NCBI GenBank assembly: GCA_965224065.1
Contig: CBDCYF010000005.1
Coordinates: 2,728,001-2,792,000, forward strand
DNA length: 64,000 nucleotides
Direction: 5' to 3'
From: JAOTZA01 sp965224065
GTDB taxonomy: Bacteria > Acidobacteriota > Thermoanaerobaculia > Multivoradales > JAHEKO01
The notes beneath the pieces were generated by a model. That model was not told the DNA's origin. It saw only the letters and a list, made by a program, of their open reading frames with translations, and ran no database searches. Below, in pieces: positions 1 to 9,669 of this stretch. How positions within the stretch are numbered: position 1 is the first letter of the stretch; the number at the start of each line of letters is the position of its first letter. The translations under genes were made by a program, and so were the position numbers.

Positions 1-567
1 CCGAAGGTCGAGATCTTCCGCGAGCGGCTCTCGCCGGCCTTTGTCGACCAGCTGTCGCGCCATCGCCAGGTCGTCTGCCTCCAGAGCGAGCTCGGCGGCC
101 CGGACCAGGGATCGCGCTCGCAAGGGTGAATCGGGATACTCGCGGACCAGCCGGTGGAGATGGACGCGGGCGAGCTCCATCTGGCCGAGCTGGACGGCGC
201 TCGAGGCCAGTGACGACAACCGCCAATCGGCGAGCGGCCCTACATAGCCCTCGGCCACGCGAAGGTGTTCGAGACTGGTCGAGTAACGCTGGCATTCGTG
301 GGCATAGAGGCCCTGGAGAACCGAATCTTCCAGCGACTCACCCGAGACCGCGCCGGTGCTTTTTTTGAGCAGCTCGGCGGCGCGGTCGCAATCTCCCGCG
401 CGCAGGGCCCGCGCCGCTTCAAACGTCGGCGTAGCCGCCGTCGGAGCAACGGGCGCAGACTCGAGTGCCGGGCCGGTACCGGCCGCCCACGAGCCGGCCA
501 GGATCGTTGCGACGGCGATGGAGCCGGCGAAAACGAGAGGCCGCTGCGGAGACCGGGGCCAGCGCAT
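1..567 (-). CDS. Secreted helical-repeat (TPR-like) protein, possibly the N-terminus of a soluble lytic transglycosylase; partial
   Basis: An open frame of 189 codons starts at the ATG at 567 and runs off the left edge, so the C-terminal part is missing. Residues 1-30 hold a basic stretch and a hydrophobic segment, consistent with a signal peptide or membrane anchor. The rest is alanine- and leucine-rich helical repeats about 35 residues apart, with TPR-like phrases such as YPDSPLRARSLVRAAELALE. This pattern resembles the superhelical N-terminal domain of Slt-type murein transglycosylases, but the catalytic domain would lie outside the window, so that identity is inference. It follows the GAF-like gene on the same strand after 68 bp and could be cotranscribed with it. 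Confidence 0.6.
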   Translation of the reverse strand, partial: MRWPRSPQRPLVFAGSIAVATILAGSWAAGTGPALESAPVAPTAATPTFEAARALRAGDCDRAAELLKKSTGAVSGESLEDSVLQGLYAHECQRYSTSLEHLRVAEGYVGPLADWRLSSLASSAVQLGQMELARVHLHRLVREYPDSPLRARSLVRAAELALEADDLAMARQLVDKGRREPLAEDLDLR

Positions 568-635
568 CTTGTTGAACTATACGAATCTCGTGGTCGGCCG
601 GCTGTGATCCAAATAACGTCTTTGTTCTTGGGCGG

Positions 636-2063
636 CTAGAACCCCAGCGTCGCGGGATCGCCGCCCGCGAGAATCCGGATGCAGGCTTCGCGAAAGTAGT
701 CTTTGGCGCCGCGAACCCCGTCGTCGATGCGGTCTTCGAAGATCTGCCGTGACCGGTCGATGTCCTCTCTCAGAAGCGAATAGACATTGCCTTTCTGCCG
801 GCCTTGCTCGACCTGCTCTTCGTTGTACAGCTTGATCTCGGTCACCAGCAGCCGGGCGAGCCGGCGAGCTTCCTCGTGATCGGCACCTTCGGCGGACTCG
901 CCCTCCGCGCCGGCTCCGGCGGTAAACGCCCAACCGGGACCCTTGACGTCGTCCGGCGGGGCGACCTGTGTCGTGCTCTCGGCGCGGGCGACGGGCGGTG
1001 TCGGCTCGCTTGGCGCCGCCGGTGGAGAATCCAGCTCGGAGTCTGTGGCCGGCTCCGGCAGCTCTTCTTCCACCGTGGGGGCCATTTCCTCCTCGAGGGG
1101 CGCTTCCTCGTCGGGCTCGGACGGAGCCGGCTCATCCACCGGCTCGAACGTCGGTTCGGGGGCGACCTCGACCTCTGGCTCCGCCGGCGGTTCGTCCTCG
1201 GTCGGTTCCGGGGCTTCGATCGGTGGGAGCTCGCTCTCGACCGGGAGCGCGGGAGGCTCGGGCTCGGAGATCACCTCGGCTGGGGCATCGACCACTGCCG
1301 CCGCGCCGGCATCGCTCAACCGCAGCGTTGCGGTGTGCTCGCGGTCGCGGACCGGCAGGTTCTCCAACACCTGGCTGGCGACAAACGTGAGGATCTGCAG
1401 GGCGGAGATCCGTGGCGTTTCGTCCGCCGCCAGACGATCGCAGTAAATGGCGGCGGCGGGCTGGTTTCCCAGCACAAAGGGCAGCAGCAGCCCCATCTGT
1501 GGTGCCGGTGCCGAGAACAAGTCGGTGATCGGCCGGCATTCGTCTTCGGTGAGTGCTACGGCCCCGGAACCACCGGCGAGCTGTGCCCAAGCGGATTCCG
1601 GCTCGATCGCAACCCTGGTCTTCTTGAAGTCATCCGGCGAAGCGTCGAAGCCGTGACCGTTCCATCCAAAGGCGTCTCCCCCGCGCAGCAGAAAAACGGC
1701 AACTCGTGAGGAGAAGCGGGCGCAGCCGGCGATCAGCGCTTCGAGAATCTCGCTTTGGGAGCTGCTGGCATCGATCGCGGCGACGGCGTGCTTGAGCTCC
1801 TCGACCGGGTCGAGCAAGTCGCTTACGGCCGGTTCGGGGAGCGCGCGATCTTCATCGGCTTCCGCTGTGTCCGCCGTCACGGTCTCCGGTGCTTCCGGAG
1901 CCTCCTGAGCTAGATCAACGGCGCCTTCTTCTTCGTCGCCGCCTTGCGACATCGCGCGCGCGAGCTTTTCATCGAACTCGTCACGAAGCGCCCGCGTCGT
2001 CTGCTCGAGGACACCGGCCAGCTTCGGGTCCAAGTCTCTGAAAAGGTCGCTCAGGGCCATCAT
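636..2063 (-). CDS. GAF-like domain protein with acidic proline-rich linker and conserved C-terminal helical domain
   Basis: About 475 residues. The start is one of two adjacent ATGs (2063 or 2060) behind a GGGAGG ribosome site; upstream codons in the same frame lack support. Residues about 1-85 are charged and helical. About 90-240 look like a GAF-type sensor fold (hydrophobic strands around AVFLLRGGDAFGWNGHGF). About 250-390 is a Pro/Glu/Ala-rich low-complexity linker. The last 85 residues form a charged helical domain (EEARRLARLLVTEIKLYNEE, then LLREDIDRSRQIFEDRI). From memory, that terminal domain recurs in Acidobacteriota and deltaproteobacterial regulatory or motility proteins. Function is unknown; a cytoplasmic regulatory or scaffold role is inference. 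It is divergent from the lipoprotein gene at 2289. Confidence 0.75.
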   Translation of the reverse strand: MMALSDLFRDLDPKLAGVLEQTTRALRDEFDEKLARAMSQGGDEEEGAVDLAQEAPEAPETVTADTAEADEDRALPEPAVSDLLDPVEELKHAVAAIDASSSQSEILEALIAGCARFSSRVAVFLLRGGDAFGWNGHGFDASPDDFKKTRVAIEPESAWAQLAGGSGAVALTEDECRPITDLFSAPAPQMGLLLPFVLGNQPAAAIYCDRLAADETPRISALQILTFVASQVLENLPVRDREHTATLRLSDAGAAAVVDAPAEVISEPEPPALPVESELPPIEAPEPTEDEPPAEPEVEVAPEPTFEPVDEPAPSEPDEEAPLEEEMAPTVEEELPEPATDSELDSPPAAPSEPTPPVARAESTTQVAPPDDVKGPGWAFTAGAGAEGESAEGADHEEARRLARLLVTEIKLYNEEQVEQGRQKGNVYSLLREDIDRSRQIFEDRIDDGVRGAKDYFREACIRILAGGDPATLGF

Positions 2064-2288
2064 TTTCCTCCCGGTCGGGAATTCCCTTTGGTGGCGCCGA
2101 TTATCCAGTCGCCTCCCGGCACTGTCAAGGAAGCAAATCGCGAAAACCCTTGAAGATATGGAGCTTTTGGTCCGCCGCGCGTTCTTGTCGCGCTCGGACG
2201 CCTTGTGGTACTTTTTTGGTTCGCTTCTTCGCCGGAAGGCACAGATGGAGCCCGCGCAAACCGCGTGTGGATCGGAAGGAGACAAACG

Positions 2289-3068
2289 ATGCGTAGACCG
2301 AATCGCGACCTGGTTCTTGCCTGTGTGCCGCTCTTTGCGCTCGCCGTGGCCTGTGGTCCCAAGGGGCCGGCGGTCAACGAGACCGCCGAAGCCGAGTGGG
2401 CCTTGCTTACCGAGGCCGACACCAAGCTCGATTCGCTGCGTGAAGAGGTGGCCTCCCTGCAAGCGTCCATCGAAGCGGCGGCAGGCGCCGAAGCTTCGGA
2501 AGACGGCGCCGATCCGGTGGCGGATCTAGCCGCCCAGATCGAAGAGAAAAAAGGCGAGATCGAGACGGTCTCCGGCGATTTTCTCCAACGCATCGGCAAC
2601 TACCTCAATGAGATCGACCCCATGTTTGCCGACGAGCCACCGACCGAGCGGCAGCTCGCGGTCCTCCGGATGAAGAGCGACGAAGACCTCCTCCTGGGAG
2701 GCGAGTGGATTGAAAAGGGCGGCGACTACAAAAAGGCGATCAGCATTTTTACCGACGCGCTCGCCCTGGACCCGGACAACGAGGGCCTCAAGGCGGCTCT
2801 GGCCCATGCCGAAGAGATGAGGTTTATAACCGAGGAGCGCCTCGCCCAGGTCGCCAAGGGAATGTCCGAGGATCAGGTCCGGGAGTTGCTCGGCCCGGTC
2901 AATCTGCGCAATGTTCGCGACTATCCCGAGCGCAAGGTCAAGGCGTGGTTCTATCCGGTCAACGATAAAAACGAGGCTTCGGCAGTGTGGTTCCGAAAGA
3001 ACAAGGGCGGTGAATTTGTGGTTTACCGCACCAATTTCGAGGAGGTCCGGGGCGAGGGCGAGGCCTAG
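2289..3068 (+). CDS. Lipoprotein with coiled coil, TPR-like segment and BamE/SmpA-like C-terminal domain
   Basis: 259 residues. The ATG at 2289 follows a GGAAGGAGA ribosome site; the longer in-frame extension does not look coding. The N-terminus is a lipoprotein signal with lipobox LAVAC (cysteine near residue 19). A short coiled coil (LDSLREEVASLQASIEAA) follows, then a TPR-like helix pair around GGDYKKAISIFTDALALDPD. The C-terminal segment contains GMSEDQVRELLGPVNLRNV, which matches the pattern of BamE/SmpA-type domains, where a GM-E-V-LLGP motif is typical. This suggests a periplasmic envelope protein anchored by lipid. Whether it works in outer-membrane protein assembly is not shown. Confidence 0.75.
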   Translation: MRRPNRDLVLACVPLFALAVACGPKGPAVNETAEAEWALLTEADTKLDSLREEVASLQASIEAAAGAEASEDGADPVADLAAQIEEKKGEIETVSGDFLQRIGNYLNEIDPMFADEPPTERQLAVLRMKSDEDLLLGGEWIEKGGDYKKAISIFTDALALDPDNEGLKAALAHAEEMRFITEERLAQVAKGMSEDQVRELLGPVNLRNVRDYPERKVKAWFYPVNDKNEASAVWFRKNKGGEFVVYRTNFEEVRGEGEA

Positions 3069-3084
3069 CAGCACGCTAGGCGGC

Positions 3085-3114
3085 TTGACGCCTGGGCGCC
3101 GGATCGGCCAAACT
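3085..3114 (+). promoter_or_regulatory. Candidate sigma-70 promoter for rpsU and the downstream cluster
   Basis: A TTGACG -35 box at 3085-3090 is separated by 18 bp from a weak -10 box CAAACT at 3109-3114. It lies about 60 bp before rpsU and just after the upstream lipoprotein gene. The -35 is good, the -10 is poor (3 of 6 matches), so this is a moderate call. Confidence 0.4.
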
Positions 3115-3161
3115 CCGCCGGCGCCGCGGCAAACCAGCCGGGGGCGCTCCCCATCGAAGGC

Positions 3162-3168
3162 GAGGTGA
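3162..3168 (+). promoter_or_regulatory. Ribosome binding site that fixes the rpsU start
   Basis: GAGGTGA lies 8 bp before the TTG at 3177. A GTG at 3165 lies inside this element, so it is an unlikely start. Starting at 3177 gives the N-terminus MPGVQVREEESFE, which matches the usual start of S21 proteins. Confidence 0.7.
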
Positions 3169-3176
3169 TAGCGAGT

Positions 3177-3386
3177 TTGCCTGGAGTTCAGGTCAGAGAA
3201 GAAGAAAGCTTCGAAAACGCCCTGCGGCGCTTCAAGCGCAAGTGCGAGAAGTCCGGCGTTTTGACGGAGCTCAAGAGGCGGCAGCACTTCGAGAAGCCGT
3301 CGGTCAAGCGCAAGCGCAAGGCCATTCAGGCGCGCAAGAAGATCTTGCGCAAGATGGCTGAAGAGCGGCGTCTGGGTCTGCGATAG
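3177..3386 (+). CDS. rpsU: 30S ribosomal protein S21
   Basis: 69 residues, the usual length for the family. It reads MPGVQVREEESFENALRRFK, followed by the KCEKSG stretch and the very basic C-terminal tail (KRKRKAIQARKKILRK) typical of S21, a small-subunit protein near the anti-Shine-Dalgarno region of 16S rRNA. The start is a TTG chosen from the ribosome site and family N-terminus. It heads the cluster mutS2-dnaG-rpoD, as S21 heads the classical rpsU-dnaG-rpoD macromolecular synthesis operon, and is separated from mutS2 by a hairpin terminator that could reduce read-through. Confidence 0.95.
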   Translation: MPGVQVREEESFENALRRFKRKCEKSGVLTELKRRQHFEKPSVKRKRKAIQARKKILRKMAEERRLGLR

Positions 3387-3416
3387 GGAATTGCTCGGCA
3401 AACGCCGGGTCGATGA

Positions 3417-3446
3417 AGCGGGGACACGCTCCCCGCTTTTTGTTTT
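3417..3446 (+). terminator. Intrinsic terminator or attenuator after rpsU
   Basis: An 8-bp stem (AGCGGGGA paired with TCCCCGCT) with a 5-nt loop is followed by TTTTTGTTTT. It ends 10 bp before the mutS2 ATG, so partial read-through would be needed to express the downstream genes from the rpsU promoter. That arrangement could set a high S21 to low mutS2/dnaG/rpoD ratio. Confidence 0.85.
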
Positions 3447-3455
3447 GGGTTGAAA

Positions 3456-5846
3456 ATGAAACTGGCCTCCGACGCGACCCTCGCGGCGCTCGAATTTCCG
3501 GCCCTTCTGAAGGTGATCGCGGCCGGCGCGGTTACCGACGCCGGTCGCCGGGCGGTGCTCGCCCTCGAGCCTACCGGCGACCCGTCGAGTCTGGGCGGCG
3601 CGTCGGCGAGGGCGCAGGAAGTCGAACGATTGCTCCAGGCGGGCGCGCTGGTCGAGGCGTACGACGAGCCCATCTTGCCGGTGCTCGCGCGCCTGGCGCG
3701 TGATCGAGGAAACCTCACCGGTACCGAGCTCGCGCCACTGAGGTTCTTGCTTTCGACCTCAGCCGGGATCCGGGAGCGCCTCGAAAACGCCGAGCTGGCT
3801 TGCCCCGCGTTGACGGCGCAATGGACGCCGCTCGCCGATCTTTCCGGGCTGGCGGCGAGAATCGAACAGACGCTCGATGAGCGCGGGAGGGTGCGGGAGG
3901 ACGCCAGCCCCCGTCTCGCCGCGGCAGCGAAGCGATCCAGAAAACTGCGCCAGAGTCTCTACCGGCGGCTGGAGGAACTGGTGCGCCGGCACGGCGAGCA
4001 CCTGGCCGAGGAGACCATACCGCTCCATGACGGGCGCCTGTTGCTGCTGTTGAGATCGGGCGCAAAGGGGCGCCTGCCCGGGCTGGTGCACGGCCGGTCG
4101 GCCACCGGAAAGAGCTTCTACTTCGAGCCGCTCGAGGCCGTCGACGCCAACAACGAGCTTCAGGAAGCCCTAGACGAGGCCGAGCAAGAGAAGCGTCGTC
4201 TTCTCAAGGCGTTGATCGACGAGATTTACGAGGCGCTTCCGGATCTGGAGTCACACCTCGAGGCGATCGCCGAGATCGATCTTCGCCAGGCGGGGGCGCG
4301 GTGGGGCGAGCGCATAGACGCCGTTCAGGTTCTCGTCGGCGACGACGCGAGGATCGCGCTGGCCGCCGCCCGGCACCCCCTGCTCGAGCCACGTCTGGCA
4401 GAAGCACGTATGACGGCCTTGGGTCAGAGCGGGCATACCGACCCGGTCGTACCGCTGTCGGTCGAGCTCGACGGCGAGCGTCGGGTCATGGTGATCACCG
4501 GTCCCAACGCCGGGGGCAAGACGGTGGCCCTCAAGACTGTGGGGTTGCTGGTGCTTGCGGCCCACTGCGGGCTGCCGGTGCCGGCGGCGAAAGGCAGCCG
4601 GATTCCGAGGTTCGACCGCGTCCTCGCCGCGGTCGGCGACGAACAGGACCTATTGGCCGACCGCTCGACCTTTAGTGGCCGTCTCGTACGGCTCAAAAAG
4701 GCGTGGGAGGAAGCGGCCCCCGGGAGCCTGGTGTTGCTGGACGAGCTGGGCTCGGGGACAGATCCCGAGGAGGGGTCGGCCCTGTCGATCGCTCTGCTCG
4801 AACGTCTGGTGGAAAGCGGCGCGCTCGGGATCGTGACCTCGCACCTGACACCGCTGGCCGCCGCCGCGCTGGAGCTCGAAGGCGCGACCTGCGCGGCGAT
4901 GGAGTTCGACTCGGCAACCGGGCGGCCGACCTTCGAGCTGCTCCCGGGGGCGCCCGGCTCGAGCGAGGCTGTGGCCCTGGCCCGGCGTCTGGGTCTCCCG
5001 GAAGCATGGCTGCGGCGCGCCGAAGAGCTACTCGGCCCCGGCCACCGGCGGCTACAGGGTCTGCTGCGCGAGGTCGAGGCATTGCGCGAGTCGCTGGCCG
5101 GGAAGCTCTCGAGGCTTCGCCGGTCGCAAGATGAGCTCGACGGCTTGCGAGAGAGCATCGAGACCGAGAGGGCGTCCCTCGAGACAGAGCGGCGCGAGCT
5201 CGCCGAAAAGACCCGTGCGGAGGTCAAGCATTTCAAAAAGGAGGTCGGCGATCGCCTCACCGTCGAGCTGCGGAAGATGCGCGAGGCCATGGACGCGGGG
5301 CGCAAGAAGGGGCTGGTCGGCGAAGCGGTCGAGCGGCTTTTTACCGAGAGCCCGGAATCGGCGAGCGCAGCCGGCGAGGAGGCGGGTCAAGAGATGGAGG
5401 TCGGGCGGACCGTCCGCCACACCGGGTTGGGCTGGGAAGGTAGCGTGCAGAAGATCGACGGCCGGAAGGTCGAGGTCGCGGTCCGGGGCAAACGCATCCG
5501 CTGCCGCCTGGACGAGCTCGAAGTCGTGGAGGCGAGATCGCCTGCCGGTGGGGCCGGTGGGGTGGTTGCAAGGGCCGAGATAGCGGCGGCGGGCGACTCG
5601 GTTCCGGCCGAGCTTCATCTTCTCGGCCGTCGGGTCGAAGAGGCGCTCGAAGAGATCGACGCTTATCTCGACCGAGCGCTCCTCACGTCGGCGTCCGAAG
5701 CGCGAATCGTCCACGGACACGGCACCGGCCGTCTCAAGAAGGCGGTGCGCCGGCACCTCGACAGCCACCCGGCGGTCGAGAGCTGGAGACCGGGCGGCGC
5801 GAGGGAGGGCGGTGACGGCGCTACCGTGGTGGTGCTGGTGGATTGA
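3456..5846 (+). CDS. mutS2: Endonuclease MutS2 (recombination/ribosome-collision ATPase with Smr domain)
   Basis: 796 residues from the ATG at 3456. The N-terminal half is the MutS core/lever region. The ABC-type ATPase follows, with Walker A GPNAGGKTVALKTV, Walker B region LVLLDELGSGTDPEEGSAL and a conserved TSHLTPLA switch. A long coiled coil comes next (ELREVEALRESLAGKLSRL and following). The C-terminus is an Smr nuclease domain (ELHLLGRRVEEALEEIDAYL, with HGHGTGRLKKAVRRHL). MutS2 proteins suppress homologous recombination and in some bacteria act on collided ribosomes; which applies here is unknown. Placement between rpsU and dnaG is not the classical gene order. Confidence 0.95.
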   Translation: MKLASDATLAALEFPALLKVIAAGAVTDAGRRAVLALEPTGDPSSLGGASARAQEVERLLQAGALVEAYDEPILPVLARLARDRGNLTGTELAPLRFLLSTSAGIRERLENAELACPALTAQWTPLADLSGLAARIEQTLDERGRVREDASPRLAAAAKRSRKLRQSLYRRLEELVRRHGEHLAEETIPLHDGRLLLLLRSGAKGRLPGLVHGRSATGKSFYFEPLEAVDANNELQEALDEAEQEKRRLLKALIDEIYEALPDLESHLEAIAEIDLRQAGARWGERIDAVQVLVGDDARIALAAARHPLLEPRLAEARMTALGQSGHTDPVVPLSVELDGERRVMVITGPNAGGKTVALKTVGLLVLAAHCGLPVPAAKGSRIPRFDRVLAAVGDEQDLLADRSTFSGRLVRLKKAWEEAAPGSLVLLDELGSGTDPEEGSALSIALLERLVESGALGIVTSHLTPLAAAALELEGATCAAMEFDSATGRPTFELLPGAPGSSEAVALARRLGLPEAWLRRAEELLGPGHRRLQGLLREVEALRESLAGKLSRLRRSQDELDGLRESIETERASLETERRELAEKTRAEVKHFKKEVGDRLTVELRKMREAMDAGRKKGLVGEAVERLFTESPESASAAGEEAGQEMEVGRTVRHTGLGWEGSVQKIDGRKVEVAVRGKRIRCRLDELEVVEARSPAGGAGGVVARAEIAAAGDSVPAELHLLGRRVEEALEEIDAYLDRALLTSASEARIVHGHGTGRLKKAVRRHLDSHPAVESWRPGGAREGGDGATVVVLVD

Positions 5847-5897
5847 GGACAAACGGGTCCAGGGCGCGCGCGCCCGGTTGTACACTGATCTTTCGCC

Positions 5898-7673
5898 ATG
5901 GCCCTCGGCAACGTCCACATCACCCCGGAGCTCGTCCAGGCCGTCCGGGACGCAGTCGACATCCTCGACATCGCCTCTGAGCACACCAAGCTGCGCCGCA
6001 CCGGCAAGAGCCACAAGGGGTTGTGCCCGCTGCACAAGGAGAAGACGCCTTCCTTTACCGTCGACCCCGATCGCGGGGTGTTCTATTGCTTTGGCTGCAG
6101 TCAGGGTGGAGACGCCATCCGGCTGCATCAATTGCTGAGCGGCGACGATTTTCCGGCCGCCATGGAGTCGCTGGCCGGCCGCTACGGAATTCCACTGCCG
6201 ACGCGCCCGGGCCCTGCCGGCCGGCAACGGCGGGAAGAGGCTGTCGATCGGGCGCTCGAGGCCGCTCATGAGTTCTTCCGCGACCGGCTCGAAAAAAGCG
6301 CCGGCCCCAGGCAATACCTGGACCGGCGCAAGATTCCTCGAGAGCTGATCGACGGCTATGGCATCGGCTACGCCCCCGAAGGTTGGCAGAATCTTCTGAA
6401 CGCCCTGGAGAAACGGGTACCGGTCAAGGCGCTGGAGGCGGCCGGCCTGGTGGCGCGGTCCGAGCGCGCCGGCGGCCGGCTCTACGATCGATTCCGCCAG
6501 CGCCTGATGTTTCCGATCCGCAACGCTGCGGGCCGTCTGGTGGGTTTTGGCGGCCGGGCGCTGGGCGACGACAAGGCCAAGTACATCAACACCGCCGAGA
6601 CCACGCGGTTTCGCAAGGGCACGATTCTGTATGGCCTGGATCTGGCAAAGAGGAGCCTGCGCGAAAGCCGCCGTGCCCTTCTGGTCGAGGGCTATTTCGA
6701 CGTCCTGGGCGCGGTGGCGGCCGGCGCCAGTGGCGTGGTGGCGAGCATGGGCACGGCCCTGACCCAGGAGCAGTGCCGGCTCCTCGCCCGTTTTAGCGAT
6801 GAGGTCATCGTCGGCTACGACGGCGACACCGCCGGAACCGACGCGGGCCGGCGGGCCCTGCCGTTGTTGCTTGCCGAGGGGTTGGGAGCGCTCCGGCTGG
6901 CGCTTCCGAGCGGTCACGATCCCGACTCGCTCCGGCTCGAGAAGGGCCCGGAGGAAGTCTTGCGGCTCATCGACTCGGCGCCCGACGCGGTCACTCTCGA
7001 GATCGAGCGGCTGGCGCCCGCCGAGGCGGCCGGACAACCACGCCTCCAGGCCCGCGCGGCCCGCGAGATCGGCCGTCTTCTGATGGCCATCCCCGACGCC
7101 GTTTTACGTTACGGCTACGCTCAGCAGGCCGCCGAGAGGCTTGCGCTTCCCGCCGAGCTGCTGGTGCGCCAGTTCGGCCGCTCGGGGGCGGCCGCCCCCG
7201 GCGATGGTGACAGGCCGGAGGGGGGAGCCCCCAGATTGGTGCGGAGCGTCGAGGAGAAGGTCCTGCAACTGCTGTTTCGCGGCGCGGACGAGCTTCCCTC
7301 CGCAGAAGAGCTGCCGCCGCTGGAAGCCTTCCTGGACCCCGTTTTGAGGAATATTTTTGGCGCTTTTTGCGATCTATATAGGGAAGGTGGGCACCGGCCC
7401 GCCGCGCAGGCCGTTTTGGGCCGTCTTCCGGAACAGGGAGACGCGGTTGACCGAGCCGCCCGGCTTCTGTTAGAAGAAGCGGCTGGCGTTGGCGCCGGCG
7501 AGCTGAAAGAGGCTATGGATCAGCTCGAACGGCGGTGGTGGCAGCAGCGGTTGCGAGAGTTGTCGGGTCAGATTGCCGAGGCGCAGCGCGCCGGCGACGA
7601 GAGCCGTCTCGAGCGACTTTTGGGTGAAAAAACCGCCCTTAGCCGTCGCCTACATGGGCGGCTCGAAGCCTAG
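5898..7673 (+). CDS. dnaG: DNA primase
   Basis: 591 residues. DnaG makes RNA primers for replication. The CHC2 zinc-binding domain is at residues 40-65 (CPLHKEKTPSF and YCFGCSQGGD, giving the C-H-C-C ligands). The TOPRIM catalytic core follows, with VEGYFDVLGAVAAG and GYDGDTAGTDAGRRA carrying the conserved acidic residues. The C-terminal 130 residues are helical and suited to helicase interaction. It starts 51 bp after mutS2 and ends 35 bp before rpoD. The length is normal for the family. Confidence 0.96.
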   Translation: MALGNVHITPELVQAVRDAVDILDIASEHTKLRRTGKSHKGLCPLHKEKTPSFTVDPDRGVFYCFGCSQGGDAIRLHQLLSGDDFPAAMESLAGRYGIPLPTRPGPAGRQRREEAVDRALEAAHEFFRDRLEKSAGPRQYLDRRKIPRELIDGYGIGYAPEGWQNLLNALEKRVPVKALEAAGLVARSERAGGRLYDRFRQRLMFPIRNAAGRLVGFGGRALGDDKAKYINTAETTRFRKGTILYGLDLAKRSLRESRRALLVEGYFDVLGAVAAGASGVVASMGTALTQEQCRLLARFSDEVIVGYDGDTAGTDAGRRALPLLLAEGLGALRLALPSGHDPDSLRLEKGPEEVLRLIDSAPDAVTLEIERLAPAEAAGQPRLQARAAREIGRLLMAIPDAVLRYGYAQQAAERLALPAELLVRQFGRSGAAAPGDGDRPEGGAPRLVRSVEEKVLQLLFRGADELPSAEELPPLEAFLDPVLRNIFGAFCDLYREGGHRPAAQAVLGRLPEQGDAVDRAARLLLEEAAGVGAGELKEAMDQLERRWWQQRLRELSGQIAEAQRAGDESRLERLLGEKTALSRRLHGRLEA

Positions 7674-7708
7674 CTTCCCGATCTCCCCGGCAAAAAGAGG
7701 TATCCGAT

Positions 7709-9427
<1,719 letters not shown>

Positions 9428-9440
9428 GCTGCCGGTCGCG

Positions 9441-9470
9441 TTGACAAAAGCGCCGGCCGGGGCCTAACAT
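9441..9470 (+). promoter_or_regulatory. Sigma-70 promoter of tRNA-Asn
   Basis: A consensus TTGACA -35 box at 9441-9446, an 18-bp spacer and a -10 box TAACAT at 9465-9470. The expected start is near 9477, about 27 bp before the mature tRNA. No other gene lies between, so the assignment is straightforward. Confidence 0.8.
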
Positions 9471-9503
9471 CCTTTGCCGCACAGGGCCGATCGGCCTTTC
9501 TTT

Positions 9504-9578
9504 TCCTGGGTAGCTCAGTGGTAGAGCGGTCGGCTGTTAACCGATTGGTCGGGGGTTCAAATCCCTCCCCAGGAGCCA
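9504..9578 (+). tRNA. tRNA-Asn (anticodon GTT) with encoded CCA
   Basis: A full cloverleaf is readable. The acceptor stem is TCCTGGG with CCCAGGA. The D arm is GCTC-AGTGGTA-GAGC. The anticodon stem GTCGG/CCGAT encloses loop CTGTTAA with anticodon GTT. The T arm carries the loop TTCAAAT. G is the discriminator base and the CCA end is encoded in the DNA. The 5-nt variable loop is of the usual short class. Confidence 0.97.
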
Positions 9579-9585
9579 CCAGCTC

Positions 9586-9619
9586 ACGGCCGTCCGCAAG
9601 GCGCGGGCGGCCGTTTTTT
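9586..9619 (+). terminator. Intrinsic terminator after tRNA-Asn
   Basis: A 12-bp stem starting ACGGCCGTCCGC, with one G-T pair, encloses a 5-nt loop and is followed by TTTTTT. It begins 7 bp after the tRNA CCA end and closes a single-gene transcription unit. Confidence 0.93.
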
Positions 9620-9669
9620 GCAGACGTAGGTTCGGGCCGCAGCGACCCGATGGAGCGAGAGGAGATCCG

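Noticed and set aside
804..1709. Plus-strand open frame opposite the GAF-like gene
   Set aside because: It mirrors the Pro/Glu-rich linker on the other strand and has no domain or start signal.
5052..7037. 661-codon minus-strand open frame
   Set aside because: It lies opposite mutS2 and dnaG and has only GC-driven openness, with no recognisable domain.
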